Shown one piece after another: positions 44,175-53,923 of a DNA stretch of 64,000 bases (position 1 is the first letter of the stretch; each line of letters starts with the position of its first letter). The stretch lies in the NCBI GenBank assembly GCA_002403205.1, contig DHHJ01000035.1, forward strand, positions 1 to 64,000. Direction: 5' to 3'. The notes beneath the pieces were generated by a model. That model saw only the letters and a program-made list of their open reading frames with translations, made no database searches and was not told the DNA's origin. This stretch comes from Anaerolineaceae bacterium UBA4775. Its GTDB lineage: Bacteria > Chloroflexota > Anaerolineae > Anaerolineales > Anaerolineaceae. The translations under genes were made by a program, and so were the position numbers.

Positions 44175-46328
44175 TTAAAGCCATTCAATTTTGATGATCG
44201 TCACCTCCTTTTCCGGTTGCGTGAAAACGATGATGGAGAGTTGCCCATCCCCTTGCGACCAGTCGAGGGGTTCAGCCGCAGGGTAAACAAGCTGGACACG
44301 TTTTGCTCTCCTATCATCGTTTAACACCACTGTGAAGTTGCTGGATGCGGAATTGGGTGCAGTCACCAGCAAGAAGGAATAATCTGCGGTATCCAGCACA
44401 TGCGGGTCGATAGCCCGTTTTGGATTGTGGGGTTCAAGTACCTGCACGCGCGGTGCGAAGCCCAGCTGGCGATGCACAGCTTTGAGCACATCCTGCAATA
44501 AAGATGGCGCATGCTTGACATGTCCGGCGTCCGCCTGGGTAGCGATGTATAAGCCATAGCCTGCCCCATAACGGTGCAGGGTGACCGCCGGATGGCCGTC
44601 ACTGAATGTTGCCAGCACCTGGGTTTCAGGTTTAACTGTCACCAGGTCACGGTTCCAATAGCCCTGGTAAGACCTGCCATCAAAAATGATCTCGGTTGAG
44701 GACAATAAGTCGGGTTCCACCCGCCTTAACCCAAAAGCAGCGGCTAAAGGAGCCCCAGGCGCGTGGGTGTAAAACCACCCGCGTTCGTCCAGGGTGGCGC
44801 AGCGTGCAAACCCAACCAGTAACCCGCCGCGATGCACAAAATCCGCCAGGGACTGGGCGGTCTCGCGTTCGATCAGGCCCATCATGGGCAGCAGGATCTC
44901 CTGATAACTCATGGCGCCCTGGGTAACCTGTGTCGGGCTGACGAAATCCACGTCAAAACCCAGCTCCCACACAGCACAATACGCGCCCCGCTGCGCGGTG
45001 AACAGGTCTTCATCCTGGTCTACGCCCCGAAAAAAGATCGCGTTTTTCTTGGAATCGAGCAGAGCGACCTTGGGTGTGGTCACCGAAGATGCCAGGATCT
45101 CCTGCCCATACTTGATGAGAAAGGTCCCCAGTCGGGCAACAGCGCGTAAGCGCGGTGTGGGTTCACCATCAAGATGAACCAGGGCCCCCCAGTGCAGCGG
45201 CTGGTAGTGCCATTCCCGCCACGGCATGAACAGCATCAGTTTCACATCGTGCCCCAGGGCTTCAACGCAATAGCGCTGGATATCGGCAGCATTAGTAGAA
45301 CGGTCAGGGCCCATCACCCAGCCGCCGATCGGGCCTGATTCCACCTCATGCAGCCAGTAATCGCGCCCGGTGACCTTGGCCACACTGCGCCCATGGTCCA
45401 GGAACATCGAAATGTGTTCCGGCCGCGTGGTGAGCTTGTTGCCGCTCCCCGGGTAAAGGTCGTAGCCAATGTGATCGACGATCTCTGCCAGCCGCCACTG
45501 ATCCAGGCCAGTATAGACACCAAACCGGTCGTAGCTTTTGAAATTGAACACATTCACGGATGTCGGGTGGTCCGGGTCCTGGGTTTTAATCATGTCGTGC
45601 TGCCAGCCCGCAAAGTCGGCGAAGGCGGCCTGCCAGAACAGGCGCCAATCCAACCAGCGGGTGACGCTCGCCCAGGCTTCGGGCAGGCTTTCTGGCGGAA
45701 ACACATCCGACCAATCGTTGTAAACAAAATAGGTCGTTCCCCAGGCCCAGGCTTGGGTCAGGGCATCCAGGTCGCGGTATTTTTCCCTGATCCACTGACG
45801 AAACCGATCCTGGCAGTTTTCGCAGTAACAATACAGGCCCAGCTGGTCTTCCCCGCGCGGTGGCAGGAAGGGGAAACCAAGCTCATTGCTGACCTGCCAG
45901 CCAAAATGGTTAGGGTGCTGTGCAGTGAAGTCAAGCAGGGTGTGGATGTAGCTGGTGAGGGCTTCACGGTAGGCCGGGTTGTGGATGCATGTCCAGTGGT
46001 AGGATGCACCCAGGGGATAGCGCGTGCCGCAGCTGCTCAGCAGGGTGATGCCAGGGTGCTCTCTGGCGAGCCACAGCGGCGGGCCGGACGCACCCGTGCT
46101 GATGATGATCTCAATGCCATAATCGGCCGCCATCCGGTAAAACTGGTCGAGTTTTTCAAGCTGGTACTCTCCTGGTCGCGGTTCGATCAGGTCCCATGAG
46201 CCATGCACATCCCCCAGGCGCACCAGGTTCATGCCCGCCTGGTGCATCAAGGATAGGTCATGCAGCCATTCGGCTTCGGAAAACACCAGCGGCGAATAGG
46301 AGGCGCCAAAATAGAAACGATCGGGCAT
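44175..46328 (-). CDS. GH42 beta-galactosidase-like glycoside hydrolase, 717 aa
   Basis: GH42 layout: N-terminal TIM barrel with acid/base E149 (WQVSNELG), the zinc cluster CYCENC (167-172), likely nucleophile E328 (LHEVESGP), then a trimerisation domain with MMGLIERETAQSLADFVHRGG and a C-terminal beta domain. No signal peptide, so it acts in the cytoplasm on an imported oligosaccharide or its phosphate. It starts 6 nt after the EIIB stop. Confidence 0.9.
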   Translation of the reverse strand: MPDRFYFGASYSPLVFSEAEWLHDLSLMHQAGMNLVRLGDVHGSWDLIEPRPGEYQLEKLDQFYRMAADYGIEIIISTGASGPPLWLAREHPGITLLSSCGTRYPLGASYHWTCIHNPAYREALTSYIHTLLDFTAQHPNHFGWQVSNELGFPFLPPRGEDQLGLYCYCENCQDRFRQWIREKYRDLDALTQAWAWGTTYFVYNDWSDVFPPESLPEAWASVTRWLDWRLFWQAAFADFAGWQHDMIKTQDPDHPTSVNVFNFKSYDRFGVYTGLDQWRLAEIVDHIGYDLYPGSGNKLTTRPEHISMFLDHGRSVAKVTGRDYWLHEVESGPIGGWVMGPDRSTNAADIQRYCVEALGHDVKLMLFMPWREWHYQPLHWGALVHLDGEPTPRLRAVARLGTFLIKYGQEILASSVTTPKVALLDSKKNAIFFRGVDQDEDLFTAQRGAYCAVWELGFDVDFVSPTQVTQGAMSYQEILLPMMGLIERETAQSLADFVHRGGLLVGFARCATLDERGWFYTHAPGAPLAAAFGLRRVEPDLLSSTEIIFDGRSYQGYWNRDLVTVKPETQVLATFSDGHPAVTLHRYGAGYGLYIATQADAGHVKHAPSLLQDVLKAVHRQLGFAPRVQVLEPHNPKRAIDPHVLDTADYSFLLVTAPNSASSNFTVVLNDDRRAKRVQLVYPAAEPLDWSQGDGQLSIIVFTQPEKEVTIIKIEWL

Positions 46329-46334
46329 GGAAAA

Positions 46335-46625
46335 TTATTCTTCCATCATCTTCTGGATGACCGGGATGGCTTTCTCCTGGACTTCGTCCGTGCTGAGGAA
46401 GTTATCCACCACCACTACCGGTTCTGGCACATTGGCGAATAGCTTTTCCATATCGCGCGAGGTGATCACCAGGTCAAAGCGCTGGCCGACTGCGGTTTCA
46501 GCATCGGAGCAGAACGTCTCGGCTTTGATGTTGTGGTTGCTCAGCACCTCATCCAAGGTCATTTTTAGTACCAGGGATGTACCCAAGCCAAACCCGCACA
46601 CAGTCATAATTCTTAATCTCTTCAT
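46335..46625 (-). CDS. PTS EIIB, ascorbate/galactitol type, 96 aa
   Basis: MKRLRIMTVCGFGLGTSL has the phospho-acceptor C10 in the typical P-loop-like turn; the rest is the expected alpha/beta EIIB fold. ATG 46625 is preferred to an upstream TTG because AAGGAG would sit only 2 nt from the TTG. Confidence 0.9.
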   Translation of the reverse strand: MKRLRIMTVCGFGLGTSLVLKMTLDEVLSNHNIKAETFCSDAETAVGQRFDLVITSRDMEKLFANVPEPVVVVDNFLSTDEVQEKAIPVIQKMMEE

Positions 46626-46640
46626 TGGGATCAAATCTCC

Positions 46641-47087
46641 TTAATCCTGGGCTGAAAAAGCACCCAGAACTTGTTCAACAGTTTCCGCGTTGCGCAGAAG
46701 GTTTTGATTTTCTTCTTCGCGCAGGAACATCGCCAACGCCTTGAGCACATCCACATGGCTTTCGTGATCAACAGCGCAAAACGAGATCACCAGCTCAACC
46801 GGGTCGTTGGCGGCATTACCAAAATTAACCGGAGTCTGCAAGGTGACTAGGCTCAAGCCGACCTCGCTGACGCCGTCTTCCGGCCGGGCGTGCGCCAGGG
46901 CCAAACCCGGTGCCAGCACCATGTATGGCCCCATTTCATGAACGGTGCGCACCATGGCATCGATATAGCCGGAGGTGCATTTGCCAGCCTCAAACAAAAG
47001 CTGGCCCCCGGCCCGCACGGCCGCTTCCCAATCTTTGACCTCAATTTTAATTTGGATCACTTCCGCAGTCAGGTAAGTTGCTAACAT
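46641..47087 (-). CDS. PTS EIIA, mannitol/fructose (type 2) superfamily, 148 aa
   Basis: The phospho-acceptor H66 is in APGLALAHARPEDGV, and VGLSLVTLQTPVNFGN and the C-terminal AMFLREEENQNLL complete the fold. It passes phosphate from HPr to the EIIB at 46335. The gene follows the regulator directly. Confidence 0.92.
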   Translation of the reverse strand: MLATYLTAEVIQIKIEVKDWEAAVRAGGQLLFEAGKCTSGYIDAMVRTVHEMGPYMVLAPGLALAHARPEDGVSEVGLSLVTLQTPVNFGNAANDPVELVISFCAVDHESHVDVLKALAMFLREEENQNLLRNAETVEQVLGAFSAQD

Positions 47088-47102
47088 AGTTTTCTCTAAA
47101 TC

Positions 47103-48071
47103 CTATTCAGTTTTTACTGGTGGACCTTGCTGCAATAAAAAGGCGGCTGTGTCCGTATCGGTGATCAATACGTTGAAAAAACCGCCTTGTAAAGCTGCCT
47201 GGATCACTGCGTGCTTTTCCTCACCGCCCGCCACGACCACGCTCCATGGAACGTTTTTGAGGTCGTCCAACCCTATCCCGATGATGCGATCGTCCATAAA
47301 GGTCGAAACCGGCTGGCCGTTCACATCAAAATAGTGGCCAAGTGCGTCGCCGATCGCACCGGCGGCTTGCAAAGCATCCAAGTCGGCCCGCTCGATGCGG
47401 TCTTCAACGTACAGGATGGCCGTCTCATCAACCGTGCCCACGCTCTGCACCACTATGTCGCAACTGCGGGCACGCTCGAGGGCATCGGCAACAGCAGGTT
47501 CAGAGATCAGGCTCTGGCGCAATGCCGGGTTAGACACCATGTTGGGGGCATACAGCAGCTCGGCCCGTCCGCCGGCGATATCCGCCAGCTTGGAGGTCAC
47601 ATTGTATTTGGCAATCCCCCCCGAGTTTTCAAGTGACCCACCAACGATTTCGGTGAAAATGCACTCAACTTGCGCGCCAACAATGAAATACTTGGGCAGG
47701 TAGGAAATGGTGCGCCCCAGGCCCAACCCAATCCGGGTTCCGGGTTCAATTTTAGACGCCAGCCAACGCGCCGCGCCCTGGGCGAGGTTGTCATATATCG
47801 GTTCTTCTCCCGCAGAAGGGGGAACCACCAGGGCATCACGCAGGTTATGCCGCAGGATGAGTTGATGCTCCTGTTCGAGGAACTTTTCATTGGCAGGGGT
47901 ATGGATTTTGATCTCAACGATGCCCAGATCTCTGGCTTGATTGAGGATGCGGTGCACTTTTACCCGCGACAAGCCGAGCATCTTGGCAATCTCTTGCTGG
48001 GTCAGGCTGCCTTCATAGTACAGTTTGGCGACCCTGACACAATCGCGATAGTCTTCGAGGTTAATATCCAC
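47103..48071 (-). CDS. SorC-family transcriptional regulator, 322 aa
   Basis: An N-terminal HTH (LTQQEIAKMLGLSRVKVHRIL) and a C-terminal sugar-binding domain with GLGRTISYLP and AGGEEKHAVIQAAL. SorC/DeoR-like regulators sense phosphorylated sugars. It starts with GTG and heads the operon, so it should control the PTS and catabolic genes downstream. Confidence 0.92.
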   Translation of the reverse strand: MDINLEDYRDCVRVAKLYYEGSLTQQEIAKMLGLSRVKVHRILNQARDLGIVEIKIHTPANEKFLEQEHQLILRHNLRDALVVPPSAGEEPIYDNLAQGAARWLASKIEPGTRIGLGLGRTISYLPKYFIVGAQVECIFTEIVGGSLENSGGIAKYNVTSKLADIAGGRAELLYAPNMVSNPALRQSLISEPAVADALERARSCDIVVQSVGTVDETAILYVEDRIERADLDALQAAGAIGDALGHYFDVNGQPVSTFMDDRIIGIGLDDLKNVPWSVVVAGGEEKHAVIQAALQGGFFNVLITDTDTAAFLLQQGPPVKTE

Positions 48072-48539
48072 GGGAAAGCTTAACCGCCTTTATGTAACAT
48101 TTGTTCTCGATGTGTGCATTTGTACAACTATATTATCATTATTGATCACAAAAATCAAGACCGCCTCAGTAGCTTATTTAAAATCTGGTTAAAATACATT
48201 CCTTCGCTAATAAACGAGTCTGTGGCGCGGTCGATGTGCTGACAAAATGTGGTGATACCGGAAATTTTTTAAAATGCAGGAGAGAGATCAAACCGCTATA
48301 TCATCGCAAAAAAAGACTATAACCACCACGATGTTCGAGTCCAGGGCAAGGATACCGACTACAATCCCCCACTTGCCAGCCTATTTCGCTTCCAGATTGG
48401 TAACTGTTACCTCTAGGTGTGCTGCCAGGCGCGGTTTGTGTACAGAACCAGTCAATTACCTCATCTATACACTTCTTAACTAGCAAATTTTGGGTCAGAC
48501 AATCTCACTCGAGAGGAGTCCATCAGCCAGAGGGGAAAC
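48072..48539. other. Intergenic, sugar operon promoter region
   Basis: The - strand upstream of the SorC gene is AT-rich (GATAATATAG near 48130) and has two ACAAATG words (about 48106 and 48119), possible regulator sites. From 48200 to 48539 no gene, RNA or repeat was recognised. Confidence 0.4.
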
Positions 48540-48977
48540 CTAGTTATTCAATCCCAATAAATTCACGGTGATCCTGACGGCATCGCCGACATAATCCGGG
48601 CAGCAGGTTTGAAACAAACCCAGGGTATGGGCTTGAGCATACGCATCAGGGTCGCTCAGGTCCAACCCGAGCAGACCCGGGCAGGTGATGGACCCGTGCT
48701 GGGCTGAAAATTGTGCCAATAATTCCCGCACATGGGCATAGCAGACTTCCCGTTGCGATTTTTCATTCTCAGCGGAGCCCTCAGCCAACCCGATAGCCAT
48801 GATCGCCCCGCTGACTGCGCCGCACAACTGATCGCTGTGCCCGATGCCGCCACCGAAAGGCGTGGCGATCCTTAGGGCCAAGTCGCGCTCCAGCCCAAAT
48901 CGTTCTGCAAACTGGCCCAGCACCGATTGGGCACAATTGTGCGACTTAGCAAACATCCTTCTGGCTTCTTGCTCCAT
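48540..48977 (-). CDS. C_GCAxxG_C_C family redox protein, 145 aa
   Basis: The family pattern is complete: NCAQSVLGQF, the central HSDQLCGAVSGAIMAIG, a CYAHV/ITCPGL pair and a terminal QTCCPDYV. Members are thought to be redox or metal-linked proteins and sometimes sit by molybdoenzyme genes. ATG 48977 is taken rather than the GTG at 48986, which is too close to AGGAG. Confidence 0.88.
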   Translation of the reverse strand: MEQEARRMFAKSHNCAQSVLGQFAERFGLERDLALRIATPFGGGIGHSDQLCGAVSGAIMAIGLAEGSAENEKSQREVCYAHVRELLAQFSAQHGSITCPGLLGLDLSDPDAYAQAHTLGLFQTCCPDYVGDAVRITVNLLGLNN

Positions 48978-49019
48978 ATTCTTCACTGCTCCTAGATTCT
49001 TCCCTATTAATCAGCAGGG

Positions 49020-49937
49020 TCAATCAACAGCCGGGGATTCGCGGGTTAAAAACTCCTCTACTGCTGACCGGGTGGGCAGGGAGGGCTGAGCGCCCATCTT
49101 CGTCGCCGCCAGGGCGCCTGCGGCCATGCCATAGTGCACGGCTTCGAGCAAGGGCTTTCCCTCAGCAAGCGCCACAGCCAGCGCACCGTTGAAGGCATCA
49201 CCTGCAGCAGTGGTATCCACCGCGGTCACCTGGTAGGCCGGCAGGAATTGATCGACCGAATCGTTGACCACCCGCGCCCCCTTTGAACCCAGGGTGACCA
49301 CCACCGTCTTCACACCCCACTCCCGCAGGGATTGAACGCCTTTTTCGAGGTCATCCTCGCCCGTAAGGAGAGCCAGTTCGTTTTCGTTGGGCGTGAGCAC
49401 ATCCACACTGGCCAGCAGCGTTTTTGACAGAGGCTGTGCGGGTGCCGGGTTGAGCACCACGGGAATCTGGTGCGCATGCGCTAATTCAACAGCAGCGGAT
49501 ACCACATCCAATGGACTTTCGAGCTGCATCAGCAGCAAATCGGTCTCCCGCATCAGGTCAACTGCTTTGTGGATATCCTCAACGGAAAGCGCCATATTGG
49601 CACCTGAGGCGACCACGATCAAATTCTCCCCATCCTCCGCGACCGCAATCAGGGCGACGCCGCTGGCAGCCTCATGATCTTTGACCACATGGGTGGTTTT
49701 AACATTATTGTCAACCAATCCCTGGATAAGGGTGTTACCAAAATCATCATTGCCAACGCGCCCCACCATGGTCACCTCAGCCCCCATCCGCGCTGCGGCC
49801 ACAGCCTGGTTGGCGCCTTTACCGCCAGGGAAGGTCTCAAAATCACCGCCCAAAACCGTCTCGCCCGGGGCAGGCGGATGCGGAACGCGCACAACCAGGT
49901 CCATATTGATACTGCCAACCACAAGAATTTTTGTCAT
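49020..49937 (-). CDS. rbsK: Ribokinase
   Basis: PfkB-family sugar kinase of 305 aa with VGSINMDLVVRV at the N-terminus, GGKGANQAVAAARMG, LNPAPA, TPNENE and the catalytic DTTAAGDAFNGAL. This set is diagnostic for ribokinase, which makes ribose 5-phosphate from ribose and ATP. AAGGA precedes the ATG. No ribose transporter is adjacent. Confidence 0.92.
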   Translation of the reverse strand: MTKILVVGSINMDLVVRVPHPPAPGETVLGGDFETFPGGKGANQAVAAARMGAEVTMVGRVGNDDFGNTLIQGLVDNNVKTTHVVKDHEAASGVALIAVAEDGENLIVVASGANMALSVEDIHKAVDLMRETDLLLMQLESPLDVVSAAVELAHAHQIPVVLNPAPAQPLSKTLLASVDVLTPNENELALLTGEDDLEKGVQSLREWGVKTVVVTLGSKGARVVNDSVDQFLPAYQVTAVDTTAAGDAFNGALAVALAEGKPLLEAVHYGMAAGALAATKMGAQPSLPTRSAVEEFLTRESPAVD

Positions 49938-49986
49938 GATGCATTCCTTCTTTCTTATTTGCGGTATTGGAAATTTCTACTCAATT

Positions 49987-51684
49987 TTACGCCTGTGGGT
50001 CCAGATCAGGCTGAGACTCATCCGATTCCTCAGGGACTGAGCCGGCATCCTCCCAAGCACCCGATGCCTCAATGTCTTCCTCTTGTCCCATACCTCGTTC
50101 GGGGACCTCCACGATCACATCAGGTCCAAAGTCAAGGTCCATCAAATTCACCGGCTCCATCTTCTCAGGTGGGACAGGTTCAGGTTCCGGCTGACTGCTC
50201 GCCAGCCAGATGGCTACAATGATGCCATACAACCCCCACAGGAGCACGAAGCGGGCATACGACACGTTCAGCACCGGCCTGTCGAGCTGGTTGAAGGTGT
50301 GAACATTATTGGTCGTGACCGAGGTCACCCCTGCAAGCCAGAATTGCGAAAACAGCCAGGGTTCATCAACCGTGTAGACGTTCACGCCCAGTCCCTGGGC
50401 GCGATACCTCTGGATATCCACCGTGCGGATGCCGTGATCCACATTGACGATTTCATATCCCAGTGCCTGCAGGGTCGACACATCAGGCAGGTCAGTGCTC
50501 GACACGCCTGCCACCCGCGTCATCTGCGGCGCACGTTCCATCACCACTGGCAGTTGTTCCTGGCTGAGCAGGAACCAGAGGTCGCTGTTCATGCGTGCAT
50601 CCAAGCACAGCTCCAGCACAATTTCAAAGAAATCATCATAAAAAGGATGCTCGGCAGGCGGGTAGCGCAAATCAAACATGATCACCATGCCGTGTGCCTT
50701 GACAGCCTCCAGCGCTTCAGCCAGCGTGGGGATTGCCTGGCCCTGGTTGATGCTCAATTGAGATTGCGAAACCTGGCCGGCCTTGATGGTGCCGAAGGGG
50801 TCATTCTGGATATACCACAACCCGGCGTTGAGCGATTTGATTTCATCCAGTGTGAAACTCGAAGCCCGCTCCTGGACGCGTGCGGGGAACACCTCGGCAA
50901 CATTGGTGGTGCGTGCCAATGTATCATCATGCATCAGGAAGGGGACACCATCCAGGCTGAGGCGCACATCGATTTCGACGCCCAGCGCCTGGTGAGAGGC
51001 CGCCAGGTCGACAGCAGCCAGGGTGTTCTCGGGGGCGAGCATGGAGGCCCCCCGGTGGGCGATCAATGCCGGTTTGGTCGGCAGATCACCCTGGTAAGTC
51101 CAGCTGGGCGGGAATAGCGTTGGCACCAGCCAGAGCCCCACCAGGGTCACCAAAGCCAGGGTGATGGCAGCCGTCCATGGCCAGCGCTTGCTTGCCTTCT
51201 GCTGCCTGCCTCTCAGGTAGAGGATCAAACGCCGCAGCCATACCGCTGCCAGCAGGAACAGCAGCGCGTCCACCACCAGGCGGGAAAGCCCCAGCAGATG
51301 GCGCACCACACCCCGCTGGCTGGGGTCCTGGCGGAAGATGACCAGCATCGCGCCGTAAAAGCCAGCCAAGAACAGCGGCCAGACGACATAAAAGATCCAA
51401 TCCGGGGTGGCCGGATACCAATCGCCCGTTTTGACCGCCTGGCGCAGCCCCATAAAGCGGAACAGCGTCGCCAGGAAGACCAACGCGGTGAGGACCATCA
51501 CCAACGTGACGTATGGCAACTCAACGCCGATCAGCCCTGTCACGAAATCATCCACTGTTGCCTTGAAAGCCCCCACGGCAAACCAGTACACCAGGAAGAA
51601 CAGGCTGTGCAGGGCAACCACCAAAGCGATAAAATAATCCACACGGATGCTAACTTTGCGTGCTTGCGAGGTTGGTTCCGTCAT
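49987..51684 (-). CDS. Membrane glycerophosphodiester phosphodiesterase, 565 aa
   Basis: Four or so N-terminal TM segments (1-190), then a GDPD TIM barrel: ALIAHRGASMLAPENTLAAV, GVEIDVRLSLDGVPFLMHDD, MVIMFDLRYP and GVNVYTVDEPWLF. A further TM segment (about 485-505) and an acidic tail follow. It should hydrolyse glycerophosphodiesters at the outer face of the membrane. Start: CGGAG about 10 nt before ATG. Confidence 0.88.
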   Translation of the reverse strand: MTEPTSQARKVSIRVDYFIALVVALHSLFFLVYWFAVGAFKATVDDFVTGLIGVELPYVTLVMVLTALVFLATLFRFMGLRQAVKTGDWYPATPDWIFYVVWPLFLAGFYGAMLVIFRQDPSQRGVVRHLLGLSRLVVDALLFLLAAVWLRRLILYLRGRQQKASKRWPWTAAITLALVTLVGLWLVPTLFPPSWTYQGDLPTKPALIAHRGASMLAPENTLAAVDLAASHQALGVEIDVRLSLDGVPFLMHDDTLARTTNVAEVFPARVQERASSFTLDEIKSLNAGLWYIQNDPFGTIKAGQVSQSQLSINQGQAIPTLAEALEAVKAHGMVIMFDLRYPPAEHPFYDDFFEIVLELCLDARMNSDLWFLLSQEQLPVVMERAPQMTRVAGVSSTDLPDVSTLQALGYEIVNVDHGIRTVDIQRYRAQGLGVNVYTVDEPWLFSQFWLAGVTSVTTNNVHTFNQLDRPVLNVSYARFVLLWGLYGIIVAIWLASSQPEPEPVPPEKMEPVNLMDLDFGPDVIVEVPERGMGQEEDIEASGAWEDAGSVPEESDESQPDLDPQA

Positions 51685-52440
51685 GCTTCGGAAAACTCCG
51701 TTTCTCGATAGTATGTGAACAGTCTCATTATAGCAAAAAATGAGGGTGGTGAAGGGTGAACGGTGAAGGGGGAATCAGTGCTCGATTGTGCTTGACGGAG
51801 ATTATTTTGTAAAGGGTTACATCGGAGGTGGGGCCATGGACTGAGCTCGCTTCGCTGCGCTCGCGATGACAACACCCTTTTGTCATTGCGAACCCCTTAT
51901 TTGTAGGGTGGGTTGGCGGGGGAAAAGTCGTTAAGGACAACTTGGTACATGGCCAAGAACAGATTTTGAGTGTACATCCAAAGCCAACCCGCCAATAACA
52001 TTTAGCTCGCTTCGCTGCGCTCGCGATAACAACACCCTTTTGTCATTGCGAACCCCCGCAGGGGGTGAAGCAATCTCAAGGAGCAGTGAGCTGTGCATTG
52101 TGAGTGGTGAGTGGGAAGTCGGTGCCCGGTCACGCTTGGCAGGCAATTTTGTCTTTGGGCTAAAGTACGTCGGGTGGATTGGCTGGGAGGAATTGGATAA
52201 AGTCGACCTGGTATGTGGGCTAGCCTTATAGTTCATGATTTATCCAAAGCCAACCCACCAATAACATTGAGATCACTTCGGCCCCCTCGCAATGGCAAAA
52301 GCGATGCGCACCCTACGACAAATTCCAAATACCAAGTACCTGATACCTAATTCCTGATCCCTAATCCCCCATCCCCCACGATGGTAAAATTAGCCCACGA
52401 TAACGACCCGCGCCATTCCACTGCGCAGAAAAGAGCGCCC
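51685..52440. other. Intergenic region with REP-like repeats
   Basis: Two related blocks (about 51848-51897 and 52006-52075) contain GAGCTCGCTTCGCTGCGCTCGCGAT, written here in part as GCTTCGCTGCGCTCGCGAT, followed by CACCCTTTTGTCATTGCGAAC. GGTGGGTTGGC words flank them. No gene is seen. The promoter of the malic enzyme gene closes the stretch. Confidence 0.6.
52382..52390 (+). promoter_or_regulatory. Extended -10 promoter of the malic enzyme gene
   Basis: TGGTAAAAT, the same word as at 53864 before the next + strand gene. It contains the in-frame ATG at 52381, which is therefore unlikely to be a start codon. Confidence 0.55.
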
Positions 52441-53790
52441 ATGACCCATCCACCCGACGAAAACGAGCTGCGCGACCTGCTCAACAAAGCCAAACAGCCC
52501 GCCGCCGATGCCATGCGCGGGCATGCCTATTACCAGGGCAAAATGGCCACCCTGCCCAAGTGCCCGGTGCGCGGCATGGAAGATTTTTCTATCTGGTACT
52601 CACCCGGCGTGGCCGCCCCCTGCCAGGCCATCGCAGATACGCCGGCCAAAGTGTATGACCTGACCAACATCGGCAACACCATTGCTGTGATCAGCGACGG
52701 TTCGCGCGTGCTCGGCCTGGGGGATATCGGCCCGCAGGCCAGCCTGCCCGTGATGGAGGGCAAGTGCCTGCTGTTCAAGTATCTGGGCGGTGTGGATGCC
52801 GTGCCCCTGGTGCTGGACGCCCATGACCCCCAGGACTTCATCGAGACCGTGCTGCGCCTTCAGCCGGGGTTTGGCGGGATCAACCTGGAAGATATCGCCC
52901 AACCCAAGTGCTTTGAAATTCTCGACCGCCTGCGGGAGGCTGCCCGCATCCCTGTCTGGCACGATGACCAGCAAGGCACTGCCACCGTCACCCTGGCGGG
53001 GCTGATGAACGCGCTCAAGATCGTCGGCAAAGCTAAGCACGCCATCCGCCTGGCGCTGATCGGTGCTGGCGCGGCCGGCGTGGCTTGCGCCCGCCTGCTG
53101 TTCGCCTGGGGCGTTGACCCGGCCAAAACCATCGTGGTCGATGCCGGTGGCATCCTGGGAAAGCACCGCACCGATATCGGCGTGTTCTCGCCAGCCTGGT
53201 CTTTGTGTCAGACCACCAACCCCGAGGGCATCACCGGCGGGATCCCTGAAGCCATGGCCGGTGCGGATGTGGTCATCGCCTTCGCGACCCCTGGCCCCGG
53301 GGTGATTCTCCCCGAATGGGTGGCGAGCATGGCCCCCGACCCGGTTGTGTTCGCCTGCGCCAACCCCATTCCGGAGATCTGGCCCTGGGAGGCTAAAGCC
53401 GCCGGTGCTGCCGTTGTCGCCACAGGACGTTCGGACTTTCCCAACCAGGTCAACAACGCGCTATGTTTCCCGGCCATCTTCCGCGGGGCACTCGATGTGC
53501 GCGCCCGTACCATCACCGACGAGATGTGCTTTGCTGCTGCCGCTGCCCTGGCGGACTGGGGCACAGCCGACCTGGACGCTGATCACATCCTGCCGCCCAT
53601 GACCGAGATGGCCATTTACCCCATCCAGGCAGCAGCGGTCGGGATCCAGGCCCAAACCCAGGGCATCGCCCAGGTGCTGATGAGCTACGAGCAGCTCATC
53701 GATCGGGCTGAAGCGATGATCGGTGCAGCCCAGGCCGCCACCGATGTGCTCATGAATGAAGGCTGCATCCCCCCTTTCCCGGAGGATTAA
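52441..53790 (+). CDS. NAD(P)-dependent malic enzyme, 449 aa
   Basis: Short-form malic enzyme: FSIWYSPGVAAPCQAI, VISDGSRVLGLGDIGP, VWHDDQQGTATV and the Rossmann IGAGAAGVACARLL, then the malic-M motif FATPGPGVI and NPIPEIWP. It converts malate to pyruvate with CO2 release. The ATG at 52441 gives a normal N-terminus; the ATG at 52381 lies in the promoter. Confidence 0.92.
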   Translation: MTHPPDENELRDLLNKAKQPAADAMRGHAYYQGKMATLPKCPVRGMEDFSIWYSPGVAAPCQAIADTPAKVYDLTNIGNTIAVISDGSRVLGLGDIGPQASLPVMEGKCLLFKYLGGVDAVPLVLDAHDPQDFIETVLRLQPGFGGINLEDIAQPKCFEILDRLREAARIPVWHDDQQGTATVTLAGLMNALKIVGKAKHAIRLALIGAGAAGVACARLLFAWGVDPAKTIVVDAGGILGKHRTDIGVFSPAWSLCQTTNPEGITGGIPEAMAGADVVIAFATPGPGVILPEWVASMAPDPVVFACANPIPEIWPWEAKAAGAAVVATGRSDFPNQVNNALCFPAIFRGALDVRARTITDEMCFAAAAALADWGTADLDADHILPPMTEMAIYPIQAAAVGIQAQTQGIAQVLMSYEQLIDRAEAMIGAAQAATDVLMNEGCIPPFPED

Positions 53791-53863
53791 GGCCTGGCCG
53801 GTTGATTTGATTAAGGCCATCACCGGCGTCATCTCATTAAGCGCCGTGTACTGCCCGTCAAAA

Positions 53864-53872
53864 TGGTAAAAT
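53864..53872 (+). promoter_or_regulatory. Extended -10 promoter
   Basis: TGGTAAAAT, 52 bp before the ATG at 53924, identical to the word before the malic enzyme gene. Confidence 0.5.
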
Positions 53873-53923
53873 AACTTCACCACAGCAGGCTTTTCCGTCC
53901 TCATCACCCTGGAGGTTTACCGC

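Noticed and set aside
48274..48486. Possible small genes on either strand before the C_GCAxxG_C_C gene
   Set aside because: No ribosome site, and Ser/Thr-rich low-quality translation on both strands.
51728..52236. Open frames across the REP-like region
   Set aside because: They are built from repeat sequence and have no ribosome sites.
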